From Acinetobacter sp. Marseille-Q1618 (GTDB lineage: Bacteria; Pseudomonadota; Gammaproteobacteria; Pseudomonadales; Moraxellaceae), in the NCBI RefSeq assembly GCF_902809855.1, contig NZ_CADDWJ010000004.1:1-64000 (forward strand): a stretch of 64,000 bases of DNA. Direction: 5' to 3'. The notes under the pieces were generated by a model. That model saw nothing but the letters and a program-made list of their open reading frames with translations. It made no database searches and was not told the DNA's origin. Shown here one piece after another: positions 36,953-47,406 of this stretch. Positions within the stretch are counted from its first letter, which is position 1. The number at the start of each line of letters is the position of its first letter. The position numbers were made by a program, and so were the translations under genes.

Positions 36953-37787
36953 AAATAAATCACGTCAATATTCGCTTTCTTTTTTGACTGTTGCAGATGT
37001 ATCACCCGTTGAAGCAGTGAACATTGCCGCTACATGTGGCTATGCAAAAGTTGGTTTACGACTTTTACCTGCTGCACCAAATGAAGCTGAGTATCCAATC
37101 CTAACTGACCATAAGTTACTGGCAGAAACACAAGCAGCGTTGAAAGATACAGGCGTTGAAGTTGCAGACGTGGAGATCGTCCGCATTACGCCTGAGTTTG
37201 AACCTAAACAATATTTACGATTTTTAGATGTTGCTCAGCAGTTAAATGCCAAACACATTTTGGTGGCGGGGAATGACCATGAACAACAACGTTTAATTCA
37301 AAATTATGCGCTGTTTTGTGAATTGAGTAAAAAATATGGTTTGAGTTGTGATCTTGAGTTTATGCCTTGGACTGCTGTGAAAAACTTGAGACAGGCTGAT
37401 CATATTGTCGAACAGTCAGGTCAGGATAATGCTGCCGTTTTGATTGATTCATTACATTTTGATCGTTCTGACTCTAGTTTGGAACAGGTTAAAGTTTTAC
37501 CTATTCAACGTATGAACTATGTACAGCTATGTGATGGTTTAGCGGGGTATGATCCTAGTGATGAAGGTTTGATCAAAATTGCACGTTCTAATCGACTGGT
37601 TCCGGGTCAAGGTGAGATAGATTTACTTTCGCTCATTCGTGCATTACCAAAAAATATCACTTTAGCAGCTGAAGTGCCAAATGAAACACTTGCAAAACGA
37701 CCTGCAATGCAGCGTGCTCAAATCAATTTGCAAGCGATTCAACAATTGGTTGCGCAGACTGAACAAGTAGATGCTGTTACGGAGTAA
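36942..37787 (+). CDS. Sugar phosphate isomerase/epimerase-like TIM-barrel protein
   Basis: A 281-residue TIM-barrel protein of the xylose-isomerase-like family. I start at ATG 36942, which overlaps the AroE-like gene. Likely metal-binding acids are Glu in CDLEFMPW, Asp in LIDSLHFDRS and Glu near the end in AAEVPNE. Family members include 3-dehydroshikimate dehydratases (AsbF/QuiC type), isomerases and epimerases. With an AroE-like neighbour, a dehydratase acting on a cyclic keto acid is an attractive but unproved idea. It ends 4 bases before the next gene. Confidence 0.75.
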   Translation: MLHENKSRQYSLSFLTVADVSPVEAVNIAATCGYAKVGLRLLPAAPNEAEYPILTDHKLLAETQAALKDTGVEVADVEIVRITPEFEPKQYLRFLDVAQQLNAKHILVAGNDHEQQRLIQNYALFCELSKKYGLSCDLEFMPWTAVKNLRQADHIVEQSGQDNAAVLIDSLHFDRSDSSLEQVKVLPIQRMNYVQLCDGLAGYDPSDEGLIKIARSNRLVPGQGEIDLLSLIRALPKNITLAAEVPNETLAKRPAMQRAQINLQAIQQLVAQTEQVDAVTE

Positions 37788-37791
37788 TCTT

Positions 37792-39564
37792 ATGAACGCT
37801 TCAGCACAACACGAGTTCCATAGCACGACTGAAAAAATCTACCAACAACTTGAATGTGATGTTTTGGTGATTGGTTCAGGCGCAGGCGGACTTTCTACCG
37901 CAGTGACCGCGGCAGTTCAAGGTTTAGATGTGGTTGTTGCAGAAAAAGCAACGGTTTTTGGCGGTACAACGGCGGTATCTGGTGGTTGGCTATGGATTCC
38001 GAATACACCACATGCACAGCGTGCAGGACAGGCAGAACCGATTGAAAGACCAAAACAATATCTAAAGAATGTATTGGGTGATAAATATGATGAGGCTCGA
38101 ATTCATCAATATTTAACAAAAGCTCCTGAAATGGTTGATTTCTTTGAAAAATCAAGCGCTGTTCAATTTAATGCAAGTGCGTTAGTCCCTGACTTTTTTG
38201 ATATAGAGGGTTCTCGTGTTGGTTGGCGTTCTATCGTTGCAGCACCATTTGATGGACGAGAGTTAGGTGAAAATTTACATTTGTTGAAACCTGCAATTCC
38301 TGAAACCACCGTTTGGGGCATGGGGATTGCATCTGGTGCAGACATGAAGCATTTCATTAATACATTTCGTGCGGTGTCTTCATTTTTCTATGCCACCAAA
38401 CGTGTGCTACGCCATTTTATAGATCTGTTATTCCGACATCGCTCAACCCAAATTGTCAATGGAAATGCCTTAGTTGCAAGACTCTTAAAATCTGCGCTTG
38501 ATCAGAAAGTTAGATTGCTTCCCAGTCATGCAGCACAACAATTGATCTATGAAAATGGGCGTGTCGTCGGGGCAATTTTTAAAACGCCACAAGGGTTAAT
38601 CAGGATTTTAGCCAAACATGGTGTGGTTTTGGCAACAGGTGGTTTTCCACATGATGAAACACGTAAACAGCAATTGTTTGAACATGTTGCACTGGGTACA
38701 CCACACTTTTCTGCTGCACCAGAAACCAATACAGGTGATGGCTTAAAACTCGCAGAAGCGGTGGGTGCAGAAGTCGATAAAACTTTAGCTTGGTCTGGTG
38801 CGTGGGCACCTGTTTCCTTGATACCACGTTTGGACGGGACTTTAGGACGTTTTCCACATTTGGTGGAACGTGGGAAACCAGGCTTAATCGCAGTTCTCAA
38901 AAATGGCAAGCGCTTTACCAATGAAGGTGAGTCTTATCCATTATTCATTAAAGATTTATTTAGACATACAGCGAAAGGTGATTTAGCACGTTGCTGGTTG
39001 ATTTGTGATCATAAGTTTATTCGTCGTTATGGTTTGGGTGCGGTGAAACCATTCCCAATTTCAATGCAACCTTGGATTGAGAATGGTTATTTAAAGCAAG
39101 CATACAGTTTGCAAGAACTTGCGCAGCAATGTGGTTTAGATGCTGTTCAGTTTAAAGATACAGTTACACACTACAACATTCATGCACAACAAGGACAAGA
39201 TCCAGATTTTCAGCGAGGTTCAACTCCTTATCAAAAAGCCCAAGGCGATGCAGATCATCAACCTAATCCATGTGTTGCACCGATTGAAAAAGGGCCATTT
39301 TATGCTGTGGAAATTGTTCCGGGTAGCCTAGGTACTTTTGCAGGCTTAGTCACAGATGATGATGCGCGTGTATTAGATCAACAGCACCATTTACCTATTA
39401 CAGGTTTATATGCCGTCGGTAATGACATGAACAGCATCATGGGCGGGCAATATCCAAGTGGGGGCATTACTTTAGGACCTGCCATGACCTTTGGTTATAT
39501 CGCTGCGAATCATTTAGTCAAACAAGCACGTCTTAGTAAATCTACAGCGAAGCAAAAAAAATAG
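37792..39564 (+). CDS. KstD-like FAD-dependent dehydrogenase, second copy
   Basis: A 590-residue flavoprotein from the ATG at 37792 behind GGAG. FAD motif VIGSGAGG is near residue 25, and GGTTAVSGGWLWIPN near 58. The C-terminal region reads YAVGNDMNSIMGGQYPSGG then TLGPAMTFGY. Tyr554 and Gly558 match the ketone-activating Tyr-x3-Gly pair of KstD. It is very similar to the protein at 18502. Together with the next gene it could introduce two double bonds into a cyclohexanone-type ring. It forms an operon with the MFS, AroE-like and TIM-barrel genes. Confidence 0.8.
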   Translation: MNASAQHEFHSTTEKIYQQLECDVLVIGSGAGGLSTAVTAAVQGLDVVVAEKATVFGGTTAVSGGWLWIPNTPHAQRAGQAEPIERPKQYLKNVLGDKYDEARIHQYLTKAPEMVDFFEKSSAVQFNASALVPDFFDIEGSRVGWRSIVAAPFDGRELGENLHLLKPAIPETTVWGMGIASGADMKHFINTFRAVSSFFYATKRVLRHFIDLLFRHRSTQIVNGNALVARLLKSALDQKVRLLPSHAAQQLIYENGRVVGAIFKTPQGLIRILAKHGVVLATGGFPHDETRKQQLFEHVALGTPHFSAAPETNTGDGLKLAEAVGAEVDKTLAWSGAWAPVSLIPRLDGTLGRFPHLVERGKPGLIAVLKNGKRFTNEGESYPLFIKDLFRHTAKGDLARCWLICDHKFIRRYGLGAVKPFPISMQPWIENGYLKQAYSLQELAQQCGLDAVQFKDTVTHYNIHAQQGQDPDFQRGSTPYQKAQGDADHQPNPCVAPIEKGPFYAVEIVPGSLGTFAGLVTDDDARVLDQQHHLPITGLYAVGNDMNSIMGGQYPSGGITLGPAMTFGYIAANHLVKQARLSKSTAKQKK

Positions 39565-39575
39565 GATATTTAAAC

Positions 39576-41351
39576 ATGGAACAACAGGTTGATTTATTGG
39601 TCATTGGGGCAGGTGCAGCAGGGATGTCTGCTGCATTATTTGCCAAAATGAATGGCTTGAATGTATTGCTATGTGAAAAAGCAGAGCAGGTAGGCGGCAC
39701 AACGGCCACTTCTGGTGGAACAATTTGGGCACCGGGCTCACATTTAAGTGTTAAAGCAGGTGTACCAGATGATATTGAACAAGCTCGTATTTTTCTAAAA
39801 TCAGTTGTTGGAGAACGTGGGGGCGAAGCAATGCGTGATGCCTTTTTAGACTCTTCTCCAAAAATGATTCGTGATTTGGATGAAAAAACCACTGTAAAGC
39901 TAAATGCTTGTTTGGCACACCCAGACTATGTGAAAAATCAACCGGGGGAGGCTTTTGGCGGTCGTGCCTTAGCACCTGCTGAGTTTGATGGCAGTCTGTT
40001 AGGTTCAGATTTTAAATATGTACGTCCACCTCGTCCTGAGTTTATGGGTTTAGGTGGCATGATGGTGAATCGTAATGAATTGAATGCCTTGTTGAACCCA
40101 TTTTCATCAGGTACAAATTTCATGACAACGATGAAAGTCGTGCTGCCTTATTTTTTATCACGTTTGCGCTATCCACGTGGTACGCGTTTAGTGATGGGAA
40201 ATGCTTTAGTTGGCAGTTTATTTTACAACTTAAAACAACAGCATGTTCCTGTTTGGTTAGATGCACCACTACAAAGCTTGATTTATGAAAATGGCAAAGT
40301 TATCGGTGCAAAAATCAACAGAAACAATCAAGAGATTATTGTAAAAGCAGCTAAAGGCGTAGTTTTAGCAACAGGTGGGGTGGGTTGGAATGCCAAATTA
40401 CGTGAGAAATTATTTCCGAAAGGTTTGACTTCAGACTCGCTTTCACCCACTTCTAATACAGGAGATGGTTTAAGTCTTGCTCATCGTGTTGGCGCAAAAA
40501 TAGATCAATCCGTAGACAGTAGTGTGCTGTATTTTCCATGTTCAATCCATACACATAAGAATGGTTATAAAGCGATTTGGCCACACATTATTCTAGACCG
40601 TGGTAAACCTGGCGTGATCGCAGTCAATGCCGATGGTAAACGTTTTGTCAATGAGTCTGATTCTTATCATGATTTTTGTATGGCACAAATCCAATCCAAT
40701 CAAGGCAAAGAAAAAATAGTTTCTTATTTAATCTGCGATGAAACAGCCATTCAAAAATATGGATTAGGCTTTGTACTACCAGGTGCAAAAAAACTCAATT
40801 ATTTTTTACGTGAAAAATATTTATTTTCAGCCAATACACTAGAAGATCTTGCCAACAAAGTGGGGATTCAAGCAACAGCATTGAATCAAACTGTTCAGCA
40901 CTTTAATCAATTGGTTGAACAAGGTGAAGATCGTGATTTTGGTAAAGGTTCAGGGGTAATGAATCGCTTTAATGGCGATCCTGACGTTACACCAAATCCA
41001 TGTCTAGGCAAATTACTCAAAGCGCCATTTTATGCCTTACCTGTGATTCCTATGGATTGTGCAAGTAGTGGTGGTTTAGCAGGTGACGAGTTTGGTCGTG
41101 TACTTGATGAGAATAATCAAGTGATTCAGGGCTTATTTGCTTGTGGCAATGATTTATCTTCGATTTTTAAAGGGACATATCCTGGACCAGGCACCACACT
41201 TGGACCAGGCATGGTGTTTGCGTGGCGAATTGCGCAATTTGCTGCGGGCAAGCTAAAAGACCATTCAAACAATCATTCCCATGAAAAATTACTTGAAAAA
41301 ACACATTTATCTATTTTTCAAAACTCAACTCAGGAGCAAAAAACCGCATGA
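39576..41351 (+). CDS. KstD-like FAD-dependent dehydrogenase, third copy
   Basis: A 591-residue flavoprotein, the most divergent of the three. FAD motif VIGAGAAG is near residue 9, and GGTTATSGGTIWAPG near 41. Near the C-terminus FACGNDLSSIFKGTYPGPG precedes TLGPGMVFAW. Tyr535 and Gly539 keep the carbonyl-activating pair. It follows the second copy after 11 bases and overlaps the tandem NIPSNAP gene by 4 bases (ATGA), so these three probably act together. Different substrate positions for copies two and three would fit stepwise aromatisation. Confidence 0.8.
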   Translation: MEQQVDLLVIGAGAAGMSAALFAKMNGLNVLLCEKAEQVGGTTATSGGTIWAPGSHLSVKAGVPDDIEQARIFLKSVVGERGGEAMRDAFLDSSPKMIRDLDEKTTVKLNACLAHPDYVKNQPGEAFGGRALAPAEFDGSLLGSDFKYVRPPRPEFMGLGGMMVNRNELNALLNPFSSGTNFMTTMKVVLPYFLSRLRYPRGTRLVMGNALVGSLFYNLKQQHVPVWLDAPLQSLIYENGKVIGAKINRNNQEIIVKAAKGVVLATGGVGWNAKLREKLFPKGLTSDSLSPTSNTGDGLSLAHRVGAKIDQSVDSSVLYFPCSIHTHKNGYKAIWPHIILDRGKPGVIAVNADGKRFVNESDSYHDFCMAQIQSNQGKEKIVSYLICDETAIQKYGLGFVLPGAKKLNYFLREKYLFSANTLEDLANKVGIQATALNQTVQHFNQLVEQGEDRDFGKGSGVMNRFNGDPDVTPNPCLGKLLKAPFYALPVIPMDCASSGGLAGDEFGRVLDENNQVIQGLFACGNDLSSIFKGTYPGPGTTLGPGMVFAWRIAQFAAGKLKDHSNNHSHEKLLEKTHLSIFQNSTQEQKTA

Positions 41352-41965
41352 AACTTTATGAATTAATCAATATCACGATCAAAATGGGTACAGCGGCAAG
41401 CGTTGCCAATGGTATACAAGCTTTTCATGCAGAGGCTGAAGCAAAAGCAAAATTACTCGGTGTATGGTTTTCTGATATTGGTCAATTAAATCGAGTGGTT
41501 GTGTTGCGTAGCTTTGACTCACAAGCAGATCAAGATGCGGGTGATGCCTATTTAGCGACACAAGAAAATGTGTTTAATTCAAGTGAAAATATCATTCAAT
41601 ATTCAGTTGAACATTTTGCAGGTTTTAACTTTTTGCCAGAAGTCGAATTGGGTGAATTCGGTCCTGTTTATGAAATTCGAACTTATGAATTAAAACATGG
41701 CGGTATTCCACATGTATTAGAAGCATGGAAAAATGCTGTACCAATACGTACACAATATTCAAAACTTACAGTTGCGATGTATTCGCTAGACGGTCATCCT
41801 CGCATTGTCAGTATTTGGCCGTACGCGTCGTTGAATGAACGATCAGAAATTCGTGCAAAATCAGTTGCTGATGGTATTTGGCCACCTAAAGGTGGACCAC
41901 AATGGTTAACTCATGAAATGCAGTCAATAATTGCATTACCAACAGCGGTTTCCCTACTAAAATAA
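41348..41965 (+). CDS. NIPSNAP family protein with two tandem domains
   Basis: A 205-residue protein made of two NIPSNAP/ferredoxin-like domains of about 100 residues. The first starts LYELINITIKMG and has VVVLRSFDSQADQDAG; the second starts VYEIRTYELKHGGIPHVLEAW and has RIVSIWPYASLNERSEIR. The single-domain version at 20249 is likewise coupled to a KstD-like gene. The role is unknown; a small-molecule-binding partner of the flavoprotein is possible. A clear terminator follows, closing the operon that begins at 34742. Confidence 0.8.
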   Translation: MKLYELINITIKMGTAASVANGIQAFHAEAEAKAKLLGVWFSDIGQLNRVVVLRSFDSQADQDAGDAYLATQENVFNSSENIIQYSVEHFAGFNFLPEVELGEFGPVYEIRTYELKHGGIPHVLEAWKNAVPIRTQYSKLTVAMYSLDGHPRIVSIWPYASLNERSEIRAKSVADGIWPPKGGPQWLTHEMQSIIALPTAVSLLK

Positions 41966-41986
41966 TCTTTAAACATATGAAAAAGG

Positions 41987-42015
41987 AAAGCTGGTTCAAT
42001 GAACTAGCTTTTCTC
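41987..42015 (+). terminator. Terminator closing the second catabolic operon
   Basis: AAAGCTGGTTC and GAACTAGCTTTT pair over 11 bases (one G-T) around AAT, with a T-run at the end. It lies 22 bases after the NIPSNAP stop codon. Confidence 0.75.
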
Positions 42016-42065
42016 ACTTAAAAAATACATATGACGTGAAAATCTAAATATAAATTGAGGTAAAA

Positions 42066-42998
42066 ATGAAAAAGGATGTAAATTTCTCAAAAATTATTTT
42101 GGGTGGTAATGTATTTGGATGGACAGTGGATACTGAAAAATCAATCGCATTATTGGATTATTCATTTGAACATGGTATTCAGACGATTGATACCGCTGAT
42201 ATGTATTCGACATGGGTAGACGGTCACCAAGGTGGTGAGTCTGAATCGGTGATTGGTAAATGGCTTAAACGCACCCCATCTTATAGAGAAAAAGTGACTT
42301 TGATTAGCAAAGTAGGTGCACCATTAGGTGAGGATCAACAAGGTTTATCTAAAAAATATATTAAACAAGCCATTGAAGCCTCTTTAAAAAGATTAAATAC
42401 AGATTATTTAGATGTGTATTTTAGTCATTACCCTGATGAAAACACCCAAATCGAAGAAACATTAACCGCTTATGCTGAACTATTGGAAGAAGGAAAAATT
42501 CGCAAAATAGGGGCGTCTAATTATTCTTCAACACAATTAAAACAAGCACTTGAAGTGAGTAAGGCTCAAAATTTACCCAAATATGAGATTTTTCAACCGG
42601 GCTATAGTTTGGTTGAGCGCGAACAATATGAAACTGAATATCGTGATATTTGTATCAATAATCATCTCGATGTAATCACCTATTTTAGTTTGGCTGCTGG
42701 TTTTTTAAGTGGAAAATACCGTGATATTTCACAACTTGAATACTCACCACGCAAACGTCAATTAGAACGCTATTTTAATGAAAAAGGCTTGAATATTTTA
42801 GCCGCAATGGATCAGTTTAAAGAAAAATATGATGCTGAACTGTCTGAAATTGCTTTGGCATGGACGATCGCACAACCCAGTATCACAGCACCTATCGCCT
42901 CGGCAACATCTACAACTCAGATCGATGCTTTGGTTAAAGCAATAAATTTAAAATTAGAGGAGATAGATATTCAGTTATTAACGGATATCAGTCAGTAG
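42066..42998 (+). CDS. Aldo/keto reductase
   Basis: A 310-residue TIM-barrel NAD(P)H oxidoreductase. The catalytic Asp and Tyr are in TIDTADMYS near residues 45-53, the Lys in LISKVG near 81, and the His in DVYFSHYPDE near 118. The segment KIRKIGASNYS is typical. It resembles the YajO/Tas-like group that reduces aldehydes and ketones of broad type. It is preceded by a terminator, so it has its own promoter in the 50-100 bases upstream. It may interconvert a ring alcohol and ketone in the neighbouring pathway. Confidence 0.85.
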   Translation: MKKDVNFSKIILGGNVFGWTVDTEKSIALLDYSFEHGIQTIDTADMYSTWVDGHQGGESESVIGKWLKRTPSYREKVTLISKVGAPLGEDQQGLSKKYIKQAIEASLKRLNTDYLDVYFSHYPDENTQIEETLTAYAELLEEGKIRKIGASNYSSTQLKQALEVSKAQNLPKYEIFQPGYSLVEREQYETEYRDICINNHLDVITYFSLAAGFLSGKYRDISQLEYSPRKRQLERYFNEKGLNILAAMDQFKEKYDAELSEIALAWTIAQPSITAPIASATSTTQIDALVKAINLKLEEIDIQLLTDISQ

Positions 42999-43019
42999 AA
43001 TTTCTTCATCATAAAAGTT

Positions 43020-43125
43020 CCTTTTCCTATTTAAAGGGGGGAGGAATATCATTTTGCAAAAGGAAGAAAATTCATGGAAAATTCCCCTTATCCTAATCTT
43101 CGCCCTTTGGGAGAAGGAATAGTCC
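43020..43125. repeat. Degenerate intergenic inverted repeat
   Basis: TTCCTTTTCC and AAAGGGGGGAGGAA on the left face ATTCCCCTTATCC and TTTGGGAGAAGGAAT on the right. The pattern resembles the widespread short intergenic repeats of Acinetobacter, in decayed form. No coding potential is seen. Confidence 0.4.
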
Positions 43126-43160
43126 AATATCAATTTTATTTTTCATTTTCAAATGATTGA

Positions 43161-43195
43161 AAAAATAGGGATGTATAAATATCCCTATTTTTATT
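43161..43195. terminator. Bidirectional terminator
   Basis: AAAAATAGGGAT-gtataaat-ATCCCTATTTTT: a 12-bp perfect stem with A/T runs on both sides, between the convergent aldo/keto reductase and Gfo/Idh genes. Confidence 0.8.
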
Positions 43196-43224
43196 ATATA
43201 GATGAGTATTGGATTACGGTTCTA

Positions 43225-44295
43225 TTAAACAGCTTGCTTGTACGGTTCAAGTGCCTGTAAATAAACAGTTCGCTGTTCTTTGGCAGCTTGTTCAATACAC
43301 TCTAAAAGTTGAATATTTTTAATTGCATCTTGTGGTGAAGAAATTGGATCTACATTCCCATCGATTACTTCAATAAAATGGCTTAATTGGCGAATATAAA
43401 CATCTTCTTGTTTATTGGGTTCAACTTTATTTTTCAACAATTTTACAGCCCAACTTTTATCGGTATTTTCTGGATAATTCCAATACTCTAAATTAGGTAC
43501 ACTTAAAGCACCTTCTGTACCACTGATGTAACAACAGTCTTGATCCGGAGAGGTCGCAAAACTATTTTTATTTTCTTCGGTATTTTGATCCCACCCCCAA
43601 GGGGATACCGCAGCATCAGAAGCCAAAAGTGTGCCTAAAGCACTATTTTTAAAGCGGACTAAAATAGAAATAGTATCTTCTACTTCTAGATGGCGGTTAT
43701 TATTTGAAGTCATGGCTTGTACTGATTCAATTTCCCCATTTAAAAAACGCATCAAATCAAGATCATGTACTAGATTGATGGCAAGCACGCCAGCTCCCGC
43801 TTTGCGGTGCCATTCAATATCAAAATAATGATCAGGCTTATAAACTGACCACAATGCATTAAAAGTATTAATTTTTCCTAAAGTACCTTGATCTAAAATT
43901 TCTTTGGCTTGTTGAATAATTGGATTGTGGCGACGATGGTGACCAATCAAAATAGGAACATTCAGTTTGTTTTGTTCAGCGATTAATTGCATTGCTTCAT
44001 TTGTATTCAATGCCAAAGGTTTTTCGAGCAAGCATGCTATTCCGTATTGCATGCATGTAATCGCAGTGCTCACATGAAACCGATTTGGATTAGCAATGAT
44101 TACACCATCAATGTTTTGGTTTTTAAATAAATCTTCTAAATCCTTATAGTTAGGAACATCAAATTCTTGTGCCATGGCATCTGAAAATGGATCGGATACA
44201 GCAACGAGTTCTGCCAAAGGATGTTGTACAATCGTTTGAGCATGTTTTTTTCCCATTACACCTGCACCGATGATGGCAATTTTTTTGGTCGTCAT
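43225..44295 (-). CDS. Gfo/Idh/MocA-family oxidoreductase
   Basis: A 356-residue protein with an N-terminal Rossmann fold (IGAGVMGKKHA near residue 9) and the family motif LLEKPLAL near 93, whose Lys is catalytic. The C-terminal alpha/beta domain contains HDLDLMRFL (about residue 180). Relatives oxidise inositols, sugars or related cyclic polyols with NAD(P). It lies downstream of a broken isomerase gene on the same strand, and the pair is headed by the palindrome at 45208. This suggests breakdown of a polyhydroxylated ring such as an inositol- or quinate-like compound. Confidence 0.85.
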   Translation of the reverse strand: MTTKKIAIIGAGVMGKKHAQTIVQHPLAELVAVSDPFSDAMAQEFDVPNYKDLEDLFKNQNIDGVIIANPNRFHVSTAITCMQYGIACLLEKPLALNTNEAMQLIAEQNKLNVPILIGHHRRHNPIIQQAKEILDQGTLGKINTFNALWSVYKPDHYFDIEWHRKAGAGVLAINLVHDLDLMRFLNGEIESVQAMTSNNNRHLEVEDTISILVRFKNSALGTLLASDAAVSPWGWDQNTEENKNSFATSPDQDCCYISGTEGALSVPNLEYWNYPENTDKSWAVKLLKNKVEPNKQEDVYIRQLSHFIEVIDGNVDPISSPQDAIKNIQLLECIEQAAKEQRTVYLQALEPYKQAV

Positions 44296-44385
44296 AAAGC
44301 ATTTTCCTTGCTAAGTTGTGGCTGCGTCAAAACTGAAAGTTTGAGTTTTTTTTAATAATCTAAACTTTGTCAAAAGGCATCTTGC

Positions 44386-45095
44386 TCAGATGAATATTGT
44401 GGATGAGTGAAAAGTCTTTTCTATTGGAATCAATCCTTGACCAGAAATGATACTTGGCCAAAAAGAAAAATTTTTAGGATCACCTTGAAAAGCCGTGATA
44501 TCTTTGATGTGAATAGCTTTGGCATAAGGCGCCATTTTTTGAATTGTATTCAAGGGTCTTCTAGCATTCTTAAATTATGAGCTGTGTCCAAGCAAATACC
44601 AAAATGTTCATGATTAATGCATTTCACTAAGTCGACTATTTCATTTGCCATAATAATGTTGTATTGAATAGCAAAATCAGTTGCTTGTTCTATTAAAGCT
44701 AACAGTATACTTTTATGAGTCTGCCAAGAATCCTGAGGTCGACCTCCTGCACAAATTCGCATGACTTTTGCACCGAGTTTTTGCGCACTGGATACATGCT
44801 TTTTAAAGACATCCAGAGCATTAAGATTTTTACCACTTTCAAAATCACATGGATATTTCCATGCCGATACCAGTTCAATTTGATGTTGTTTTAAAATAGT
44901 TTTTAAGCGCTCAACATCTTGTGCTTGGGGATGTGAAAACATAAAACTTTCAATGGAAATCCCTTCAATATCAAAATCAATGGCTTGTTCAAGGCACTGC
45001 CAAAAATTAAGTTTTAAGGCTGGTTCAGTTTCTGAATTTGGATAAATTTCACCAAAATGGCGATGACAACAGTATCCATCTATTGCGATTTTCAT
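44386..45095 (-). pseudogene. Frameshifted sugar phosphate isomerase/epimerase (TIM-barrel)
   Basis: The first 181 residues are a normal TIM-barrel isomerase with a metal-site-like ICLDTAHN and end at a stop just after MLEDP. In the next frame the protein continues as LNTIQKMAPYAKAIHIKDIT and on to SIISGQGLIPIEK, typical of the last strands of this fold. One missing base near 44552-44556 explains the break. The tail beyond IPIEK also looks altered, and the frame ends at 44386. It lies upstream of the Gfo/Idh gene, to which it was probably coupled functionally. The break seems young because both parts still read well. Confidence 0.8.
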
Positions 45096-45207
45096 TGCGC
45101 TATTCTTCTTGAATTTTCAATAAAATGAATCAATGGCTTTTTTGAAAAGCCATTGATTACTTACGTCCATGTATTATAACTCAAGAGTAGCAACTAAATT
45201 TTAAAAA

Positions 45208-45222
45208 TGGAACAGTGTTCCA
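45208..45222. promoter_or_regulatory. Palindromic operator TGGAACAGTGTTCCA, copy 2
   Basis: Identical in all 15 bases to the site at 34543. It lies between pobR and the start of the broken isomerase gene (45095), so it can control the isomerase-Gfo/Idh unit. Likely ligand: the IclR regulator at 33741. Confidence 0.7.
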
Positions 45223-45241
45223 TAAATATTTGTAAATGCTT

Positions 45242-46051
45242 TTAAAGCATTGCCCGAATTTGATATGCGGTATTGCGTAATAGTGATAGGATATTTTCTA
45301 ACAAATATTGTTCTGAAACACGATGTGTTTGGGACATACAGTTTAATGCTGCCACCGCCTGACCTTTTGCATCTAAAATTGGTACGGAAATCGCAATCAC
45401 ACCTAACTCGTGTTCTTCTTTTGAAATACAATAATCTTGTAGAGATACTTTTTTAAGCATCTGATAAAACTCATTTTCATCTTGTAAGGTAAAAGCTGTA
45501 AGTCGTTTTAAACCAAATTTTTTAAACCATTTTTGTTGTTCATCTTGGCTAAATTTAGAGAGTAGAATTTTACCTGTTGAAGTAGCATGTGCGGGTAAAC
45601 GATTACCCAAATGCATGCCATAAAGACTTATTCTTAACATCTCTTGTTCTGGCAAAAAACTACGTGCAATTGGTACAACTTCATCATCCTCTAAGACCAC
45701 AACAGAATAGTTAAGTGAGGTTTGTCCACATAAAATATTTAAAATCGGTTGTGCGATTTTAGGTAAATGTGCTGAACTTAAATATGAACTCGATAAACGT
45801 AAAACTTTATGGGTTAACCAAAAGTAATGTTCATCACTATCTAAATATCCTAGAAATTTCAAAGTTCTTAAATAACGTCTTGCAGCAGTCCGACTGATTC
45901 CTGTTCGCTGTGCAATCTGTGTCGCATTCAATTTTTGTCGATCAATCCCAAAAGCATCTAACAACTTTAGACCTTTAGCGAGCCCTGAAATATAGTCATC
46001 TTGAATAATACTTTCACCTGAACTTTCATGATGGATCAGATTGTAACGCAT
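45242..46051 (-). CDS. pobR: PobR, IclR-family regulator of pobA
   Basis: A 269-residue IclR protein: winged helix in QIAQRTGISRTAARRYLRT near residues 41-59, effector domain with YGMHLGNRLPAHATSTGKIL and EEHELGVIAISVPI. It is divergent from pobA with a 148-base gap, as in A. baylyi, where PobR activates pobA with 4-hydroxybenzoate. It is a close paralogue of PcaU and of the regulator at 17476. An ATG close to the start of the gap was kept because the alignment of the N-terminus fits its paralogues. Confidence 0.88.
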   Translation of the reverse strand: MRYNLIHHESSGESIIQDDYISGLAKGLKLLDAFGIDRQKLNATQIAQRTGISRTAARRYLRTLKFLGYLDSDEHYFWLTHKVLRLSSSYLSSAHLPKIAQPILNILCGQTSLNYSVVVLEDDEVVPIARSFLPEQEMLRISLYGMHLGNRLPAHATSTGKILLSKFSQDEQQKWFKKFGLKRLTAFTLQDENEFYQMLKKVSLQDYCISKEEHELGVIAISVPILDAKGQAVAALNCMSQTHRVSEQYLLENILSLLRNTAYQIRAML

Positions 46052-46091
46052 ACTAGTCCCTTTGCGATGGTATCAATATTTTAAAATCTTG

Positions 46092-46124
46092 ACCGATATA
46101 CGGACAAGGATACCGTAATACGGT
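46092..46124. promoter_or_regulatory. Twin candidate PobR sites between pobR and pobA
   Basis: ACCGATATACGGA (46092-46104) and ACCGTAATACGGT (46112-46124) are palindromes of the same type, with centres exactly 20 bases apart, two helical turns. They probably bind PobR dimers on one face of the DNA. The half-sites differ from the PcaU-type CGAT sites. Confidence 0.6.
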
Positions 46125-46187
46125 GGATTTCCTTTTTTGACTATAGTCGATTTCACATAAAAAATTTAATTTAATTGACATAGATAA

Positions 46188-47378
<1,191 letters not shown>

Positions 47379-47406
47379 AAAGATAAATACTATTTAACAT
47401 CGAAAA

